Of a stretch of DNA of 56,785 nucleotides, positions 23,880 to 31,821 are shown piece after piece. Numbering within the stretch: position 1 is the first letter of the stretch; each line of letters opens with the position of its first letter. The notes under the pieces are model-generated. The model searched no databases. It had not been told where the DNA came from and was given only the letters and a program-made list of their open reading frames with translations. A program made the position numbers and the translations under genes. Source of the stretch: JAIVJN01 sp036732565 (GTDB lineage: Bacteria; Acidobacteriota; Vicinamibacteria; Vicinamibacterales; UBA2999); NCBI GenBank assembly GCA_036732565.1, contig DAINCF010000003.1, positions 1 through 56,785 on the forward strand, read 5' to 3'.

Positions 23880-24644
23880 TTACTGCCTGACGAGCTCGAT
23901 ATCGAATCGGGTGTCGCCGTCGATCGATACCTCGTGTCGCGTGTTGGCGTAGCCGTCTTTGCGCGTCGTCACCTCCTCCGTGCCGTTGAACATCCCCGAG
24001 ATGCTGTAGAAGCCGTGGTGATCGGTGATCCCTTGCCGCCAGCCGCTGACCACGCCGCGATACACCGACACCCCTGCGACCGGCACGCGCAGTCCATTTC
24101 CGTCGATGTCGGTGACCACGCCAGACAGCGTGAAGGTTCCCGGGACAAAGACGTCGGTCCGAGCGACGAGCAACGCGCCGCCGACGACCTCGACGTCCAC
24201 GAGCGTGCCCGGGTTGTCGTGACCGTAGTCGACCGTCAGGTAGGCGCGTCTTTCGCCGTCTCTGCTGCCAAAGCGGACTTCGAAGGCACACCCTTCGCGG
24301 CAGATGTTGCCCACGATGAACGAGACGCCCGGATAGCAGCAGCGGTCCACTCGATAGCCTGGCAGGCGGGTGCCGTCGGCGGTCCAAATCAGCTCGTTCG
24401 CCGTGGTGACCTGCAGCACCTGTTCTTGGACGTCGCGCAGCTCCGAGGTGGAGAACCCCGTGGCCGGCTCGGTGAACACGATCAACGTCGAAGCGGCTGG
24501 TGAAGGTGACGGTGATGGCGGAGCGGTGGACACCGCCAGCGGTGACGGCGATGTCGGCAGCGACGCCCGACTGCTGCTGTCGCAGCCGGTCGAAGCCGCC
24601 GCGAGTACCACGAGCAAACACCCGACGTGCATGCGGATCATCAT
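23880..24644 (-). CDS. Lipoprotein-like exported protein with C-terminal carboxypeptidase-regulatory-like domain
   Basis: This 254-residue protein has an export signal ending AAASTGC, a weak lipobox. A Pro/Ser linker (PSPLAVSTAPPSPSPSP) follows. The middle domain (about 53-165) has four cysteines in CCYPGVSFIVGNICREGC. The C-terminal module (about 168-254) has the CarboxypepD_reg pattern: FTLSGVVTDIDGNG, VPVAGVSVYRG, TDHHGFYSISGMF and a last strand GDTRFDIELVRQ. Such modules are small transthyretin-like sandwiches found on surface proteins. Its last strand matches that of the next upstream gene (GDTRVDIELVRR), so the two arose by duplication of this module. The role is unknown; surface attachment is inferred. 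Confidence 0.75.
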   Translation of the reverse strand: MMIRMHVGCLLVVLAAASTGCDSSSRASLPTSPSPLAVSTAPPSPSPSPAASTLIVFTEPATGFSTSELRDVQEQVLQVTTANELIWTADGTRLPGYRVDRCCYPGVSFIVGNICREGCAFEVRFGSRDGERRAYLTVDYGHDNPGTLVDVEVVGGALLVARTDVFVPGTFTLSGVVTDIDGNGLRVPVAGVSVYRGVVSGWRQGITDHHGFYSISGMFNGTEEVTTRKDGYANTRHEVSIDGDTRFDIELVRQ

Positions 24645-24659
24645 GGCTTTCGCTCCCGT

Positions 24660-25166
24660 CTACCGTCTGACCAGCTCGATGTCGACGCGCGTGTCGCCGT
24701 TGATCGGCACATCTCGCAGGCGACGATCCTTGACCTCGGCGTTGACCTCGAAAATGGAGCCCGGTTGGCCGGCCGGAAACTCGTAACCGGCTCTCTCCAC
24801 CCGGATCGCCGTGATCCCCGCATCCACCGAGGGCGCCCATGAGCACGGGCAGACCCACACGCGCCTGAAGCTGAAGAATCCGGTTGAATCGGTAACGACC
24901 TCAGGTGTCGGAAGAACATGGAAGTAATCCGACACAACGCGGACACCTTCCATTGGCACCCGCCCCGTCGGCGCCAGCTCGTACACCACGCCAGAGAGGA
25001 TCACGTCCGCCACGGAATACGTGTCGCGCCCGCTACCAGTGGGTACCGGCGGCTGCTGTGGTTGGACCGCCGATGGCGCTGTCGGCGACGGACTGGCCCC
25101 ATCGCAGCCGGCCAGTCCCGTCGCGAGCACGAACAGGAGACAGCCTGTCTGCGTTCTGTTGGTCAT
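24660..25166 (-). CDS. Lipoprotein with carboxypeptidase-regulatory-like domain
   Basis: This 168-residue protein has a good lipobox, LATGLAGC, followed by a Pro-rich linker. It then has one CarboxypepD_reg-like module: VILSGVVYELAPTGRVPMEG, VVTDSTGFFSFRRV, VERAGYEFPAG and NGDTRVDIELVRR. It is related through this module to the protein encoded 15 bp downstream, so they form a tandem pair. The ATG at 25166 has GGAGGG upstream; a longer reading from 25217 was rejected. The ribosome site lies partly in a predicted hairpin (25168-25203). It is probably anchored to a membrane; function is unknown. Confidence 0.78.
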   Translation of the reverse strand: MTNRTQTGCLLFVLATGLAGCDGASPSPTAPSAVQPQQPPVPTGSGRDTYSVADVILSGVVYELAPTGRVPMEGVRVVSDYFHVLPTPEVVTDSTGFFSFRRVWVCPCSWAPSVDAGITAIRVERAGYEFPAGQPGSIFEVNAEVKDRRLRDVPINGDTRVDIELVRR

Positions 25167-25167
25167 G

Positions 25168-25203
25168 GACCTTTCCCTCCTGTCCAAGAAGCGGGAAAGG
25201 GTC
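25168..25203 (-). promoter_or_regulatory. 5' hairpin overlapping the ribosome site of the lipoprotein gene
   Basis: In the minus-strand message, GACCCTTTCCC can pair with GGGAAAGGTC across a 15-nt loop. The second arm includes the end of the GGAGGG ribosome site, 10 nt before the ATG at 25166. This could limit translation until the stem opens. No known riboswitch or thermometer is recognised. Confidence 0.35.
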
Positions 25204-25505
25204 TTCAGACCTTCCATGGCGCAACCAGCTTGGTTCGGTGTCTTCAGGCCGTGGTCGTGCCGTGAAGCGGCTGTTGTCGGTCTGTGACGTAGGTGGACTA
25301 CAGTTCACGCCGTCACCGACCGATAGCTGCGACGACCGTTACCGATCGAGTCTCTGCGACCACCGTTCCCTCGAGCTCGTCCATAGCTGAGGTGGCCGCT
25401 TGAATCAGGCGACACCCGTCCCCCTGTCGCAGGTCCGACTGCCGTGTAACGCGATCTCAACCCCCAGCCTTGGGATGGTGTGTCGGCTTTGTTGAGGGAC
25501 GGACC
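25204..25505. other. Non-coding stretch between divergent lipoprotein and beta-helix genes
   Basis: About 300 bp hold no convincing gene. It must contain the promoters of the lipoprotein pair (left) and the beta-helix gene (right), but I see no clear -10/-35 pair, repeat or conserved RNA. Confidence 0.5.
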
Positions 25506-27443
25506 ATGCGAATCTACGTCTCGATCGTCACGTTTTTTGCGATGGGGTACCTGGCCCAGGCCCAGGGTCCCAGCCTCGGCGTCAGTTCGACCTCCACACA
25601 GCCGGGCGCGGCGATCTCGGTTGCGGTCGCCAATGGGCCTGGCAACCGCCAAGACTGGGTCGGGCTGTATCGGGTTGGAACGGCCTCGTCAGCGTACGTG
25701 GACTGGAAGTACCTCAACAACACTCGATCCAGCCCGAGGACCGGTCTCAGGAACGCGACGCTGACGTTCAGCATGCCGTCGACGCTGGGCGACTATGAGT
25801 TTCGACTCTACCCGAGCGACAAGCAATCCCCGCTGCTCGCGCAGAGTCTTCGGGTCACCGTGCAGAATCAAACGGGACCGCCTCCGCCCCCTCCGCCACC
25901 ACCACCCCCGCCACCACCCCCGCCGCCGCCCGCGGGCACACAGTTCTACGTCAGTCCTGCAGGACGGCCTGGCAACAATGGCACCGCAAGCCAACCGTGG
26001 GATCTACAAACCGCGCTCAATCAGCCGAGCATGGTGAAGCCCGGCGCCACGATCTGGCTTCGTGAAGGAACCTATCGAGGAAGCTTCGTCAGCAACTTGC
26101 GAGGAAGCACATCGGCGCCCATAGTCGTGCGCCAATACCCGGGCGAGCGCGCCATTCTCGATGGCAACGTGACGCCGGCGGGCCACGTGCTCGTCGTGCA
26201 GGGATCCGACACCTGGTACTGGGGGTTCGAGGTCACGTACTCGGATCAGACGCGCGTCTATCATCATGCGGTCAACCCTGACACGCCTGGCGGTCCCGAC
26301 AACATGCGGGGCACGGGCCTCAACGTGTTCGCGCCGCGCACCAAGTTCATCAACCTGACGATTCATGACACGGCGTCGGGGTTCGGATTCTGGCAAGGCG
26401 CAGTGGACTCCGAGGTCTACGGCTGCATCGTCTTCAACAACGGCGTGGTGGATACCCAACGGGGCCACGGGCACGGGCTCTACATTCAGAATCAGACCGG
26501 CACCAAGCTCATCGAGGATGTGATCTCGTTCAACAACTTCTCGACGGGCATGAAGGCCTACACGGAAGCCGGCTACATCATCGGCATCAACTTCAAGGGC
26601 ATCATCAGCTTCAACAACGGATCGCCCGGCGCGTACGTCGGGACTCCCGCGTTCAATACCCCGCCGTACTTCAGAGTCTCGAACCTGTTCGTCGGCTCGA
26701 AGGGGAGCTCGGCGGATCGCATCTCGATCACCGGCAGTTACCTCTATCACCAGGACCGTACGCTCGTGAACCTCTCGAACATGGGCCTTGGCTATCAGCC
26801 AGTCACGCACAAGTCGCTGGTAGTGAGGGACAACTACGTCATGGGCGGGAATCAAGCGTTGACGGTCGATCGATGGGACACGGCGACCGTGACGGGCAAC
26901 ACGCTGTTCGCGACGCAGGACCCGACGAGCTCGACCGACAACTACGTGGCCTCCGTCGAGACGCGGGCGCCAGCGTCGACGGTCTGGGATAACAACACCT
27001 ACTACGACGAGAGCTTCGGCAATGGACTGTACGCGTTCTGGTTCGGTAACTTCACCAGATGGTACGAAGTGGCATTCGCGAACTTCAGGAGCCTGTCAGG
27101 TTTCGACAGCCACACCTCGTACCAGCGCGGCCGGCCCGCGGGGATGAAGGTCGTCGTCTTGCCCAACAAGTACGAGCCGGGCCGTGCCAACATCGCCGTA
27201 TACAACTGGAGCCACTCGCCCATGGCTGATATCGACGTCAGTAGCGTCCTGGCGGTCGGACGGCCGTACGAGCTTCGGAACGTCCAGCATCTGTTGACGG
27301 GACCCGTGCTGAGCGGGGTGTATGACGGCAGACCTTTGCGCGTCCGCGTCGATGACGTGGAAGTGACACCGCCGATTGGACACGTGTTCACGCCACAGAG
27401 CACGAGCCCCGAGTTCTCGGCTTTCGTGCTCATCCCGAAATAG
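25506..27443 (+). CDS. Secreted beta-helix protein with 18-proline linker
   Basis: This 645-residue protein has a signal peptide (about 1-20, ending YLAQAQ). A beta-sandwich domain comes first (about 21-118, including DWVGLYRVG and LGDYEFRLYPS). Then come exactly 18 prolines, encoded by mixed CCG/CCT/CCA/CCC codons. The large C-terminal right-handed beta-helix contains TQFYVSPAGRPGNNGTASQP, GATIWLREGTYRGSF, NLTIHDTASGFGFWQGAVDS and RGHGHGLYIQNQ. The start fits DUF1565-like secreted beta-helix proteins. Synthesis of the proline run should need EF-P. The ATG at 25506 directly begins the signal peptide. It may bind or cut polysaccharide; no catalytic residues are assigned. Confidence 0.9.
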   Translation: MRIYVSIVTFFAMGYLAQAQGPSLGVSSTSTQPGAAISVAVANGPGNRQDWVGLYRVGTASSAYVDWKYLNNTRSSPRTGLRNATLTFSMPSTLGDYEFRLYPSDKQSPLLAQSLRVTVQNQTGPPPPPPPPPPPPPPPPPPAGTQFYVSPAGRPGNNGTASQPWDLQTALNQPSMVKPGATIWLREGTYRGSFVSNLRGSTSAPIVVRQYPGERAILDGNVTPAGHVLVVQGSDTWYWGFEVTYSDQTRVYHHAVNPDTPGGPDNMRGTGLNVFAPRTKFINLTIHDTASGFGFWQGAVDSEVYGCIVFNNGVVDTQRGHGHGLYIQNQTGTKLIEDVISFNNFSTGMKAYTEAGYIIGINFKGIISFNNGSPGAYVGTPAFNTPPYFRVSNLFVGSKGSSADRISITGSYLYHQDRTLVNLSNMGLGYQPVTHKSLVVRDNYVMGGNQALTVDRWDTATVTGNTLFATQDPTSSTDNYVASVETRAPASTVWDNNTYYDESFGNGLYAFWFGNFTRWYEVAFANFRSLSGFDSHTSYQRGRPAGMKVVVLPNKYEPGRANIAVYNWSHSPMADIDVSSVLAVGRPYELRNVQHLLTGPVLSGVYDGRPLRVRVDDVEVTPPIGHVFTPQSTSPEFSAFVLIPK

Positions 27444-27487
27444 GTTGGCTGCACGCGATTCACCGGCACTCTCCGCGCGCGCTCATC

Positions 27488-27493
27488 TAGTCT
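27488..27493 (+). promoter_or_regulatory. -10-like hexamer TAGTCT before the binding-protein gene
   Basis: TAGTCT ends 9 nt before the ATG at 27503, and no ribosome site is present. It fits the leaderless pattern seen elsewhere in the window. Confidence 0.3.
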
Positions 27494-27502
27494 AGAGACT
27501 TC

Positions 27503-28519
27503 ATGATGCGCGTCGCCACGGGGTTCGCTATGTGTGCGTCGGTGGTCGTCGCCCTCGGCGCTTCGTGCGCCCGGGAGCGAGCGCCGGGGGCGCCGGTTCG
27601 GATCGCCGTCGGCGGCCAGACGCAGATGGTCTATCTCCCGACGACGCTGGCTCAGGTGCTCGGGTTCTACAAAGAAGAAGGTGTGGAGGTCGAGCTCCAG
27701 GACTTCGACGGTGGCGCCAAGGCGTTGCAGGCGCTCGTCGGCGGCAGCGCTGACGTGGTGTCCGGGTACTACGATCACACCATCCAGATGGCGGCTGAGC
27801 AGCGCGAGCTGGTCGCGTTCGTCACAATGTTGCGCTATCCGGGATTGGTGCTCGTCGGCGCTCCACAGGTCACCAGCACGGTGACGAGCATTCCTGCGCT
27901 CGAAGGACGCATCGTCGGCGTGACGTCGCCGGGATCCTCGTCGCACATGTTCTTGAACTTCCTGCTCGCGCGGCATCACGTGCCGACGGAGTCTGTCAGC
28001 GTCACGACGATTGGTGCCGCCGCCACCGCCATCGCGGCGATGGAGAGCGGCAGGATCGCCGCGGGCTGGATGGCCGATCCGGCGTTCACCTTTCTCAAGC
28101 GCCGCCATGCCGACATCCGCGTCCTCGCGGATCTACGAACCGAGGACGGCACCAGGGACGCATTCGGTGTCGCGATGTACCCGGGCGCTGTCTTCTATTC
28201 CAGCGGCACTTGGCTGCGAGCGAATCGCGATACGGCCGCGCGGCTGGCGCGTGCCATCGTCAAAACTCTCGACTGGATGAAGTCGCGCTCCGAGGCTGAG
28301 ATCGCCGAGCACGTCCCGAAGGCGCTCCGGGGTGAGGACGATGCGCTCTACGTCGAGGCATTGAGGGGTTCGAGGGCGATGTTCGCCCTCGATGGGGCGA
28401 TGCCCGCAGACGGTGCGGCCGCCGTGCATCAGATGATGGCCGGATCGATGCCCAAGGTCCGCGATGCGGCGATCGAGTTGTCGAAAACCTACACCAACGA
28501 CTTGCTCGCGACACGTTGA
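27503..28519 (+). CDS. NMT1/SsuA-like ABC substrate-binding lipoprotein, orphan
   Basis: This 338-residue periplasmic binding protein is anchored through a lipobox, ALGASC. The NMT1/THI5-like fold shows in IAVGGQTQMVYLPTTLAQVL, GFYKEEGVEVELQDFDGGAK, ALQALVGGSADVVSGYYDHT and the hinge GRIVGVTSPGSSSHMF. Relatives bind sulfonates, taurine, nitrate or thiamine precursors. No permease or ATPase gene is adjacent, so it must share a transporter encoded elsewhere or have a sensing role. The ATG at 27503 has a second ATG right after it. The ligand is not predictable. Confidence 0.9.
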   Translation: MMRVATGFAMCASVVVALGASCARERAPGAPVRIAVGGQTQMVYLPTTLAQVLGFYKEEGVEVELQDFDGGAKALQALVGGSADVVSGYYDHTIQMAAEQRELVAFVTMLRYPGLVLVGAPQVTSTVTSIPALEGRIVGVTSPGSSSHMFLNFLLARHHVPTESVSVTTIGAAATAIAAMESGRIAAGWMADPAFTFLKRRHADIRVLADLRTEDGTRDAFGVAMYPGAVFYSSGTWLRANRDTAARLARAIVKTLDWMKSRSEAEIAEHVPKALRGEDDALYVEALRGSRAMFALDGAMPADGAAAVHQMMAGSMPKVRDAAIELSKTYTNDLLATR

Positions 28520-28570
28520 AGCAGATCGAACCCGCAGACCCAAGCCTCGGGCTGGGTGCGGTTCCTTGTG

Positions 28571-28576
28571 TAGGAT
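28571..28576 (+). promoter_or_regulatory. -10-like hexamer TAGGAT before the methyltransferase fusion
   Basis: TGTGTAGGAT looks like an extended -10 element. It ends 9 nt before the ATG at 28586, and no Shine-Dalgarno sequence is present. Confidence 0.4.
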
Positions 28577-28585
28577 GGTGGCCCT

Positions 28586-30058
28586 ATGCGCTGGTCCAGG
28601 CGTTCGAGCACACCAGAAGCCAGTCAGCCTGCCCTTGATACCGAGGCGATCCGAGCGGACGTTCACCTCGCGTACCAGCTCGTCCTTGCTCGAGAGCCGG
28701 ACCCGGAAGGTTTGCAGCACTACACCCAGTTGGTGGTGCGGGGCTTACCGTTCAGCGCGCTCGTTCGCGAATTGCTGAACTCCCCAGAGTACCGTGCTCG
28801 CCATGTGCCCATTTCGGATGCCATTGACGACGGGCCATCGGTTGCGTCGGCTCAGGATCCGAGCGGCGCAGACACGACGATCAAGCCTGCCGATATCATC
28901 GCGCGCCACAGCGTCGAGGAGCTCATTGAAACGGCCGACGAATACTATCGAGGAATCGCGGACCCGACGGCCCTGATGCGGCGGCCGTTTGCCTACCTGC
29001 ACGAGACGCCTGCGATGTTGCAAAACATGGGCGCGCTGCTCGCCGGCCTTCAGCTTGGCAAGACCATGACCGTTCTGGAATTCGGGGCGGGAACGTGCTG
29101 GTTGTCGCGCTGCTTGGCGCAGTTGCATTGTCTGCCCATCTGTTGCGATGCCTCGACGGCGGCACTGGACATTGGCCGTCGACTGTTTGCTGAACACCCG
29201 CTCATCGGGTCGACGCTGTTCGCACCGGTATTTCTTCCGTTCGATGGGCATCGAATCGAGCTCGACGATCAATCCGTCGATCGCATCGTGTGCTTCGATG
29301 CGCTTCACCACGTGCCGAATGTCGGCGAGGTGATGGGTGAGCTCGGCCGTGTGCTGCGCGATGGAGGGATCGCGGGCTTCAGCGAGCCCGGCCGCGACCA
29401 CTCGCGTTCTGCGCAGGCGCAGTACGAAATGCGCGACCATCGCGTGCTCGAGAACGACGTCGACTTGACGGCGATTTTCGCCGCGGCTCGAAACGCGGGG
29501 TTCACGCAATTGACGGCGCGGGTCGCGAACGATCTCGAGGTGTCACTGGAGCATTACCAGGCGATTGTCGGACGGCGCGGAGATGATGTGCAGCGGGCGA
29601 TCTGGAACAACGCGTGTGACACGATGCGCAGCCGGGCCGTGTTCTTTCTCCACAAGGGCGAGACGCGGCGCGACAGCCGCAGCCATGTCGGACTGGCACA
29701 CACGATGAGCACGACGCGGCTGGAGCATCAGGTGGAACGCGGCGCGCTCGTGGACATCGGACTGCGCATCGACAACACCGGCAAAGCCGCGTGGCTGAGC
29801 ACGAATATCCATGAGTACGGCGTCGTGCGCGTGGGTACACACCTGTACGATTGCGACGGGAGGTTGATCGCCACCGACCATTCGCGGCACGACTTGCCGC
29901 GTGACGTGGAGCCTGGAGCATCAATCGCCATCACGATCGCGGTCCCGCTGCCCGAGGACGGCGATTTCCTGATCGGCATCGACCTGGTCTCCGAAGGCGT
30001 GATCTGGTTCGAGCACATCGGATCGACAGCGCTCATGGTCCGGGCACGCCGGAGCTGA
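28586..30058 (+). CDS. DUF4214 - SAM methyltransferase - beta-sandwich fusion protein
   Basis: This 490-residue cytoplasmic protein has three parts. Residues about 24-72 are a DUF4214-like helical module (HLAYQLVLAREPDPEGLQHY). Residues about 130-330 are a class I methyltransferase with VLEFGAGTCWLSRCLAQL as the SAM loop, FDALHHVPNVGEVMGELGRV and LRDGGIAGFSEPG. Residues about 375-490 are a beta-sandwich (LEHQVERGALVDIGLRIDNT to SEGVIWFEHIG). This last part recalls the carbohydrate-binding tail of Wzt-type O-antigen proteins. The plan suggests methylation of a glycan or glycan precursor. No polysaccharide biosynthesis genes are near, so the enzyme is orphaned here. The domain limits are my estimates. 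Confidence 0.82.
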   Translation: MRWSRRSSTPEASQPALDTEAIRADVHLAYQLVLAREPDPEGLQHYTQLVVRGLPFSALVRELLNSPEYRARHVPISDAIDDGPSVASAQDPSGADTTIKPADIIARHSVEELIETADEYYRGIADPTALMRRPFAYLHETPAMLQNMGALLAGLQLGKTMTVLEFGAGTCWLSRCLAQLHCLPICCDASTAALDIGRRLFAEHPLIGSTLFAPVFLPFDGHRIELDDQSVDRIVCFDALHHVPNVGEVMGELGRVLRDGGIAGFSEPGRDHSRSAQAQYEMRDHRVLENDVDLTAIFAAARNAGFTQLTARVANDLEVSLEHYQAIVGRRGDDVQRAIWNNACDTMRSRAVFFLHKGETRRDSRSHVGLAHTMSTTRLEHQVERGALVDIGLRIDNTGKAAWLSTNIHEYGVVRVGTHLYDCDGRLIATDHSRHDLPRDVEPGASIAITIAVPLPEDGDFLIGIDLVSEGVIWFEHIGSTALMVRARRS

Positions 30059-30103
30059 CGGCCCACGACGACGCCTCCTCTCGAAGGCGCTCACGAATAC
30101 TCG

Positions 30104-30487
30104 TTACGACCGCAGGCCCGGAATGAGCTCACCACACGTGATGCGATGGCCGTCAGGGGTGCGCAAGCCAAACTCTCGGAGTCCCCACGGTTTGTTCGTC
30201 GGCTCCGAGGTGACCTGCCCCCCACGCTTGACGATCTCCTTGTAGAACCCGTCGACATCGTCAACGGTCCAGTAGGCGAAGTACGAATGATCCCCGAGTT
30301 GGCTGGCGGGTCTCTCGTTCGCGCACTCGCCAAGCATGACCCTGAACGTGTCTCGCGTCAGAAAGCTCCAGCCGTCGGCGTCGATCGGGTCCTGGGTGAA
30401 ACCCAGGACGTCCTTGTAGTAGCGCGTCGATACCTCCAGATTGCGGACGGCAAGTACACACCGGGAGTTCACTATGCGAGGCATCAT
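30104..30487 (-). CDS. VOC-superfamily (glyoxalase/bleomycin-resistance-like) protein
   Basis: This 127-residue single-module VOC protein has CVLAVRNLEVSTRYYKDVLGF at the N-terminus. SYFAYWTVDDVDGFYKEIVK is in the middle, and LREFGLRTPDGHRITCGE is at the end. It probably dimerises to make one binding site. The usual first histidine is replaced by C or V in the strand, so metal binding is doubtful; a ligand-sequestering role is possible. I chose the ATG at 30487 with GGAG just upstream; an ATG at 30496 would add three residues. It ends 45 bp from the end of the convergent methyltransferase gene. Confidence 0.83.
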   Translation of the reverse strand: MMPRIVNSRCVLAVRNLEVSTRYYKDVLGFTQDPIDADGWSFLTRDTFRVMLGECANERPASQLGDHSYFAYWTVDDVDGFYKEIVKRGGQVTSEPTNKPWGLREFGLRTPDGHRITCGELIPGLRS

Positions 30488-30613
30488 GGTCTCCATCCGG
30501 ACTAGGTCGCAGCCGATCGTGCAGGAGCATCATGCAAGGTCGACGGGCTCAGTGGGTTAGCGGGAAACGCCGGCGAAATACCCGCCCGATAGGATGGTCA
30601 TCGAGGCAATCCC

Positions 30614-30844
30614 ATGGCCACGTTGATCCTAATAGGCATCGTCGTGATGGTCGCCGGGTTTCTCTTTGCCGCCGCGCTAGCGTGGAAGACGCGCCGTCGT
30701 GAAAGTAGGGTCGCCGCCTCGGGAGATGCTGGCATTGGGCCGTGGTTCGACGGCGGAGGCGGAGGTGGCGCCTGCGACTCGAGCGGCGCGGCGGACGGCG
30801 GCTGCGGCGACGGCGGTGGCGGTGGAGGCGCGGGTGGAGAGTAA
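30614..30844 (+). CDS. Small single-helix membrane protein with Gly/Asp/Cys-rich tail
   Basis: This 76-residue protein has one N-terminal membrane helix (about 3-23, ILIGIVVMVAGFLFAAALAW). A basic patch KTRRRESR follows. The tail is built of GGGGGGACDSS, DGGCGDGG and GGGGAGGE. Gly-rich tails with Cys and Asp occur at the ends of several small bacterial membrane proteins of unknown role. The positive patch predicts a cytoplasmic tail. The reading frame has start, hydrophobicity and stop in sensible places, but no strong ribosome site. The simple-sequence tail makes the coding call moderate. Confidence 0.55.
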   Translation: MATLILIGIVVMVAGFLFAAALAWKTRRRESRVAASGDAGIGPWFDGGGGGGACDSSGAADGGCGDGGGGGGAGGE

Positions 30845-30898
30845 AACAAATCGTCGCTGAACATTGCGGCGTTCACGGGAGTGTCAGAGTTCGCGGTT

Positions 30899-31390
30899 TC
30901 ATGTCAGTTCCTTCGGCCGCCAGTGCCCCATGAGCGTCCCTCGGGTCGGTCGTTTGAGATCGCGCCATCGATCGATCGGCAGAACAATCTGCGCGAGGGC
31001 GCCAGTCGGCAGGTCCTGTTGCTCGCCGGTCAGTTGCTCGACCAGCTCCTCGAGCCCGGGATTGTGCCCGACGATCATCACGGTCTCGGGGTTCTCGCGC
31101 ACCGTTCGCAGCAACGAGAGGATGTCGGCGGGGCTCGCCAGATAGAGACGCCGGTCCAGCAGGATTTCTCCCGCATACCGAGCCGCCTCGGCCACGGCCT
31201 CGGCCGTCACCCGCGCCCGCACCGCGTCGGAGCTGATGACAAGATCGGGTATCAATTCGTACTGCCGCAGCAGCTCTCCCATCCGCGGCCCATCCCGCCG
31301 GCCGCGCGTGTTCAGCGGTCGCTCATGGTCATTACGCACCGGATGGTTCCGGCTCGACTTCGCGTGCCTGAGAACCAGCAGAGTCTTCAT
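30899..31390 (-). CDS. sixA: SixA-type phosphohistidine phosphatase
   Basis: This 163-residue cytoplasmic phosphatase belongs to the histidine phosphatase branch. It starts MKTLLVLRHAKSS with the catalytic RHA motif (H9 is the phosphorylated histidine). The second histidine lies in MIVGHNPGLEELVEQL. DHERPLNTRGRRDGPRMGEL and SSDAVRARVTAEAV are typical SixA elements. SixA removes phosphate from phosphohistidine, for example on the nitrogen phosphotransferase protein NPr or HPt domains. A hypothetical gene lies just upstream on the same strand. No phosphorelay partner is present in the window. Confidence 0.92.
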   Translation of the reverse strand: MKTLLVLRHAKSSRNHPVRNDHERPLNTRGRRDGPRMGELLRQYELIPDLVISSDAVRARVTAEAVAEAARYAGEILLDRRLYLASPADILSLLRTVRENPETVMIVGHNPGLEELVEQLTGEQQDLPTGALAQIVLPIDRWRDLKRPTRGTLMGHWRPKELT

Positions 31391-31409
31391 CCTCAGAAGA
31401 GCTGTGTTG

Positions 31410-31751
31410 CTACCGATTCTTCCACAGGCGCTGTTCCGCCCGATCGTATCGCTCCGCTACTTTTTGGAACGCTTCGCCCCAACCGCTACTAACGCTGACC
31501 TCCTGGATGGGACCCGTTGGCGCAAAGAGTACCGAGACCGACAAACGCTCGGGCAATTCGCCTGCTTCGACGAGAGCGAGAACACCCTCGACCTCGGCGA
31601 CAGCAGCGTCTTTGTCCTTCCACGCCGACCACGCGAAGTCGTTGTCGGGCAGCGACAAGAGCTCGACTGCGGAGCGGAGAACGTCCGCGAGAAGCACGCG
31701 CGGATCCTCGGCGTCAGGTTGGCTCAACAGCTGTCTCGTGCGATCCAGCAT
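31410..31751 (-). CDS. Conserved hypothetical protein, 113 aa
   Basis: This 113-residue soluble acidic protein has predicted helices at both ends and a central strand pair. It begins MLDRTRQLLSQPDAEDPRVL and contains NDFAWSAWKDKDAAVAEVEG and LFAPTGPIQEVSVSSGW. I do not recognise a domain, and there is no signal or membrane segment. It sits 19 bp upstream of sixA on the same strand, so the two are probably cotranscribed; the ankyrin gene further upstream may join them. Coding is supported by frame length, composition and tight spacing. Confidence 0.7.
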   Translation of the reverse strand: MLDRTRQLLSQPDAEDPRVLLADVLRSAVELLSLPDNDFAWSAWKDKDAAVAEVEGVLALVEAGELPERLSVSVLFAPTGPIQEVSVSSGWGEAFQKVAERYDRAEQRLWKNR

Positions 31752-31821
31752 CGGTTGGCGGCCAACTGATCGTAGACCGACCTACCCATCCAGTATCGGC
31801 CATCTACCTGCACCTCATCTG

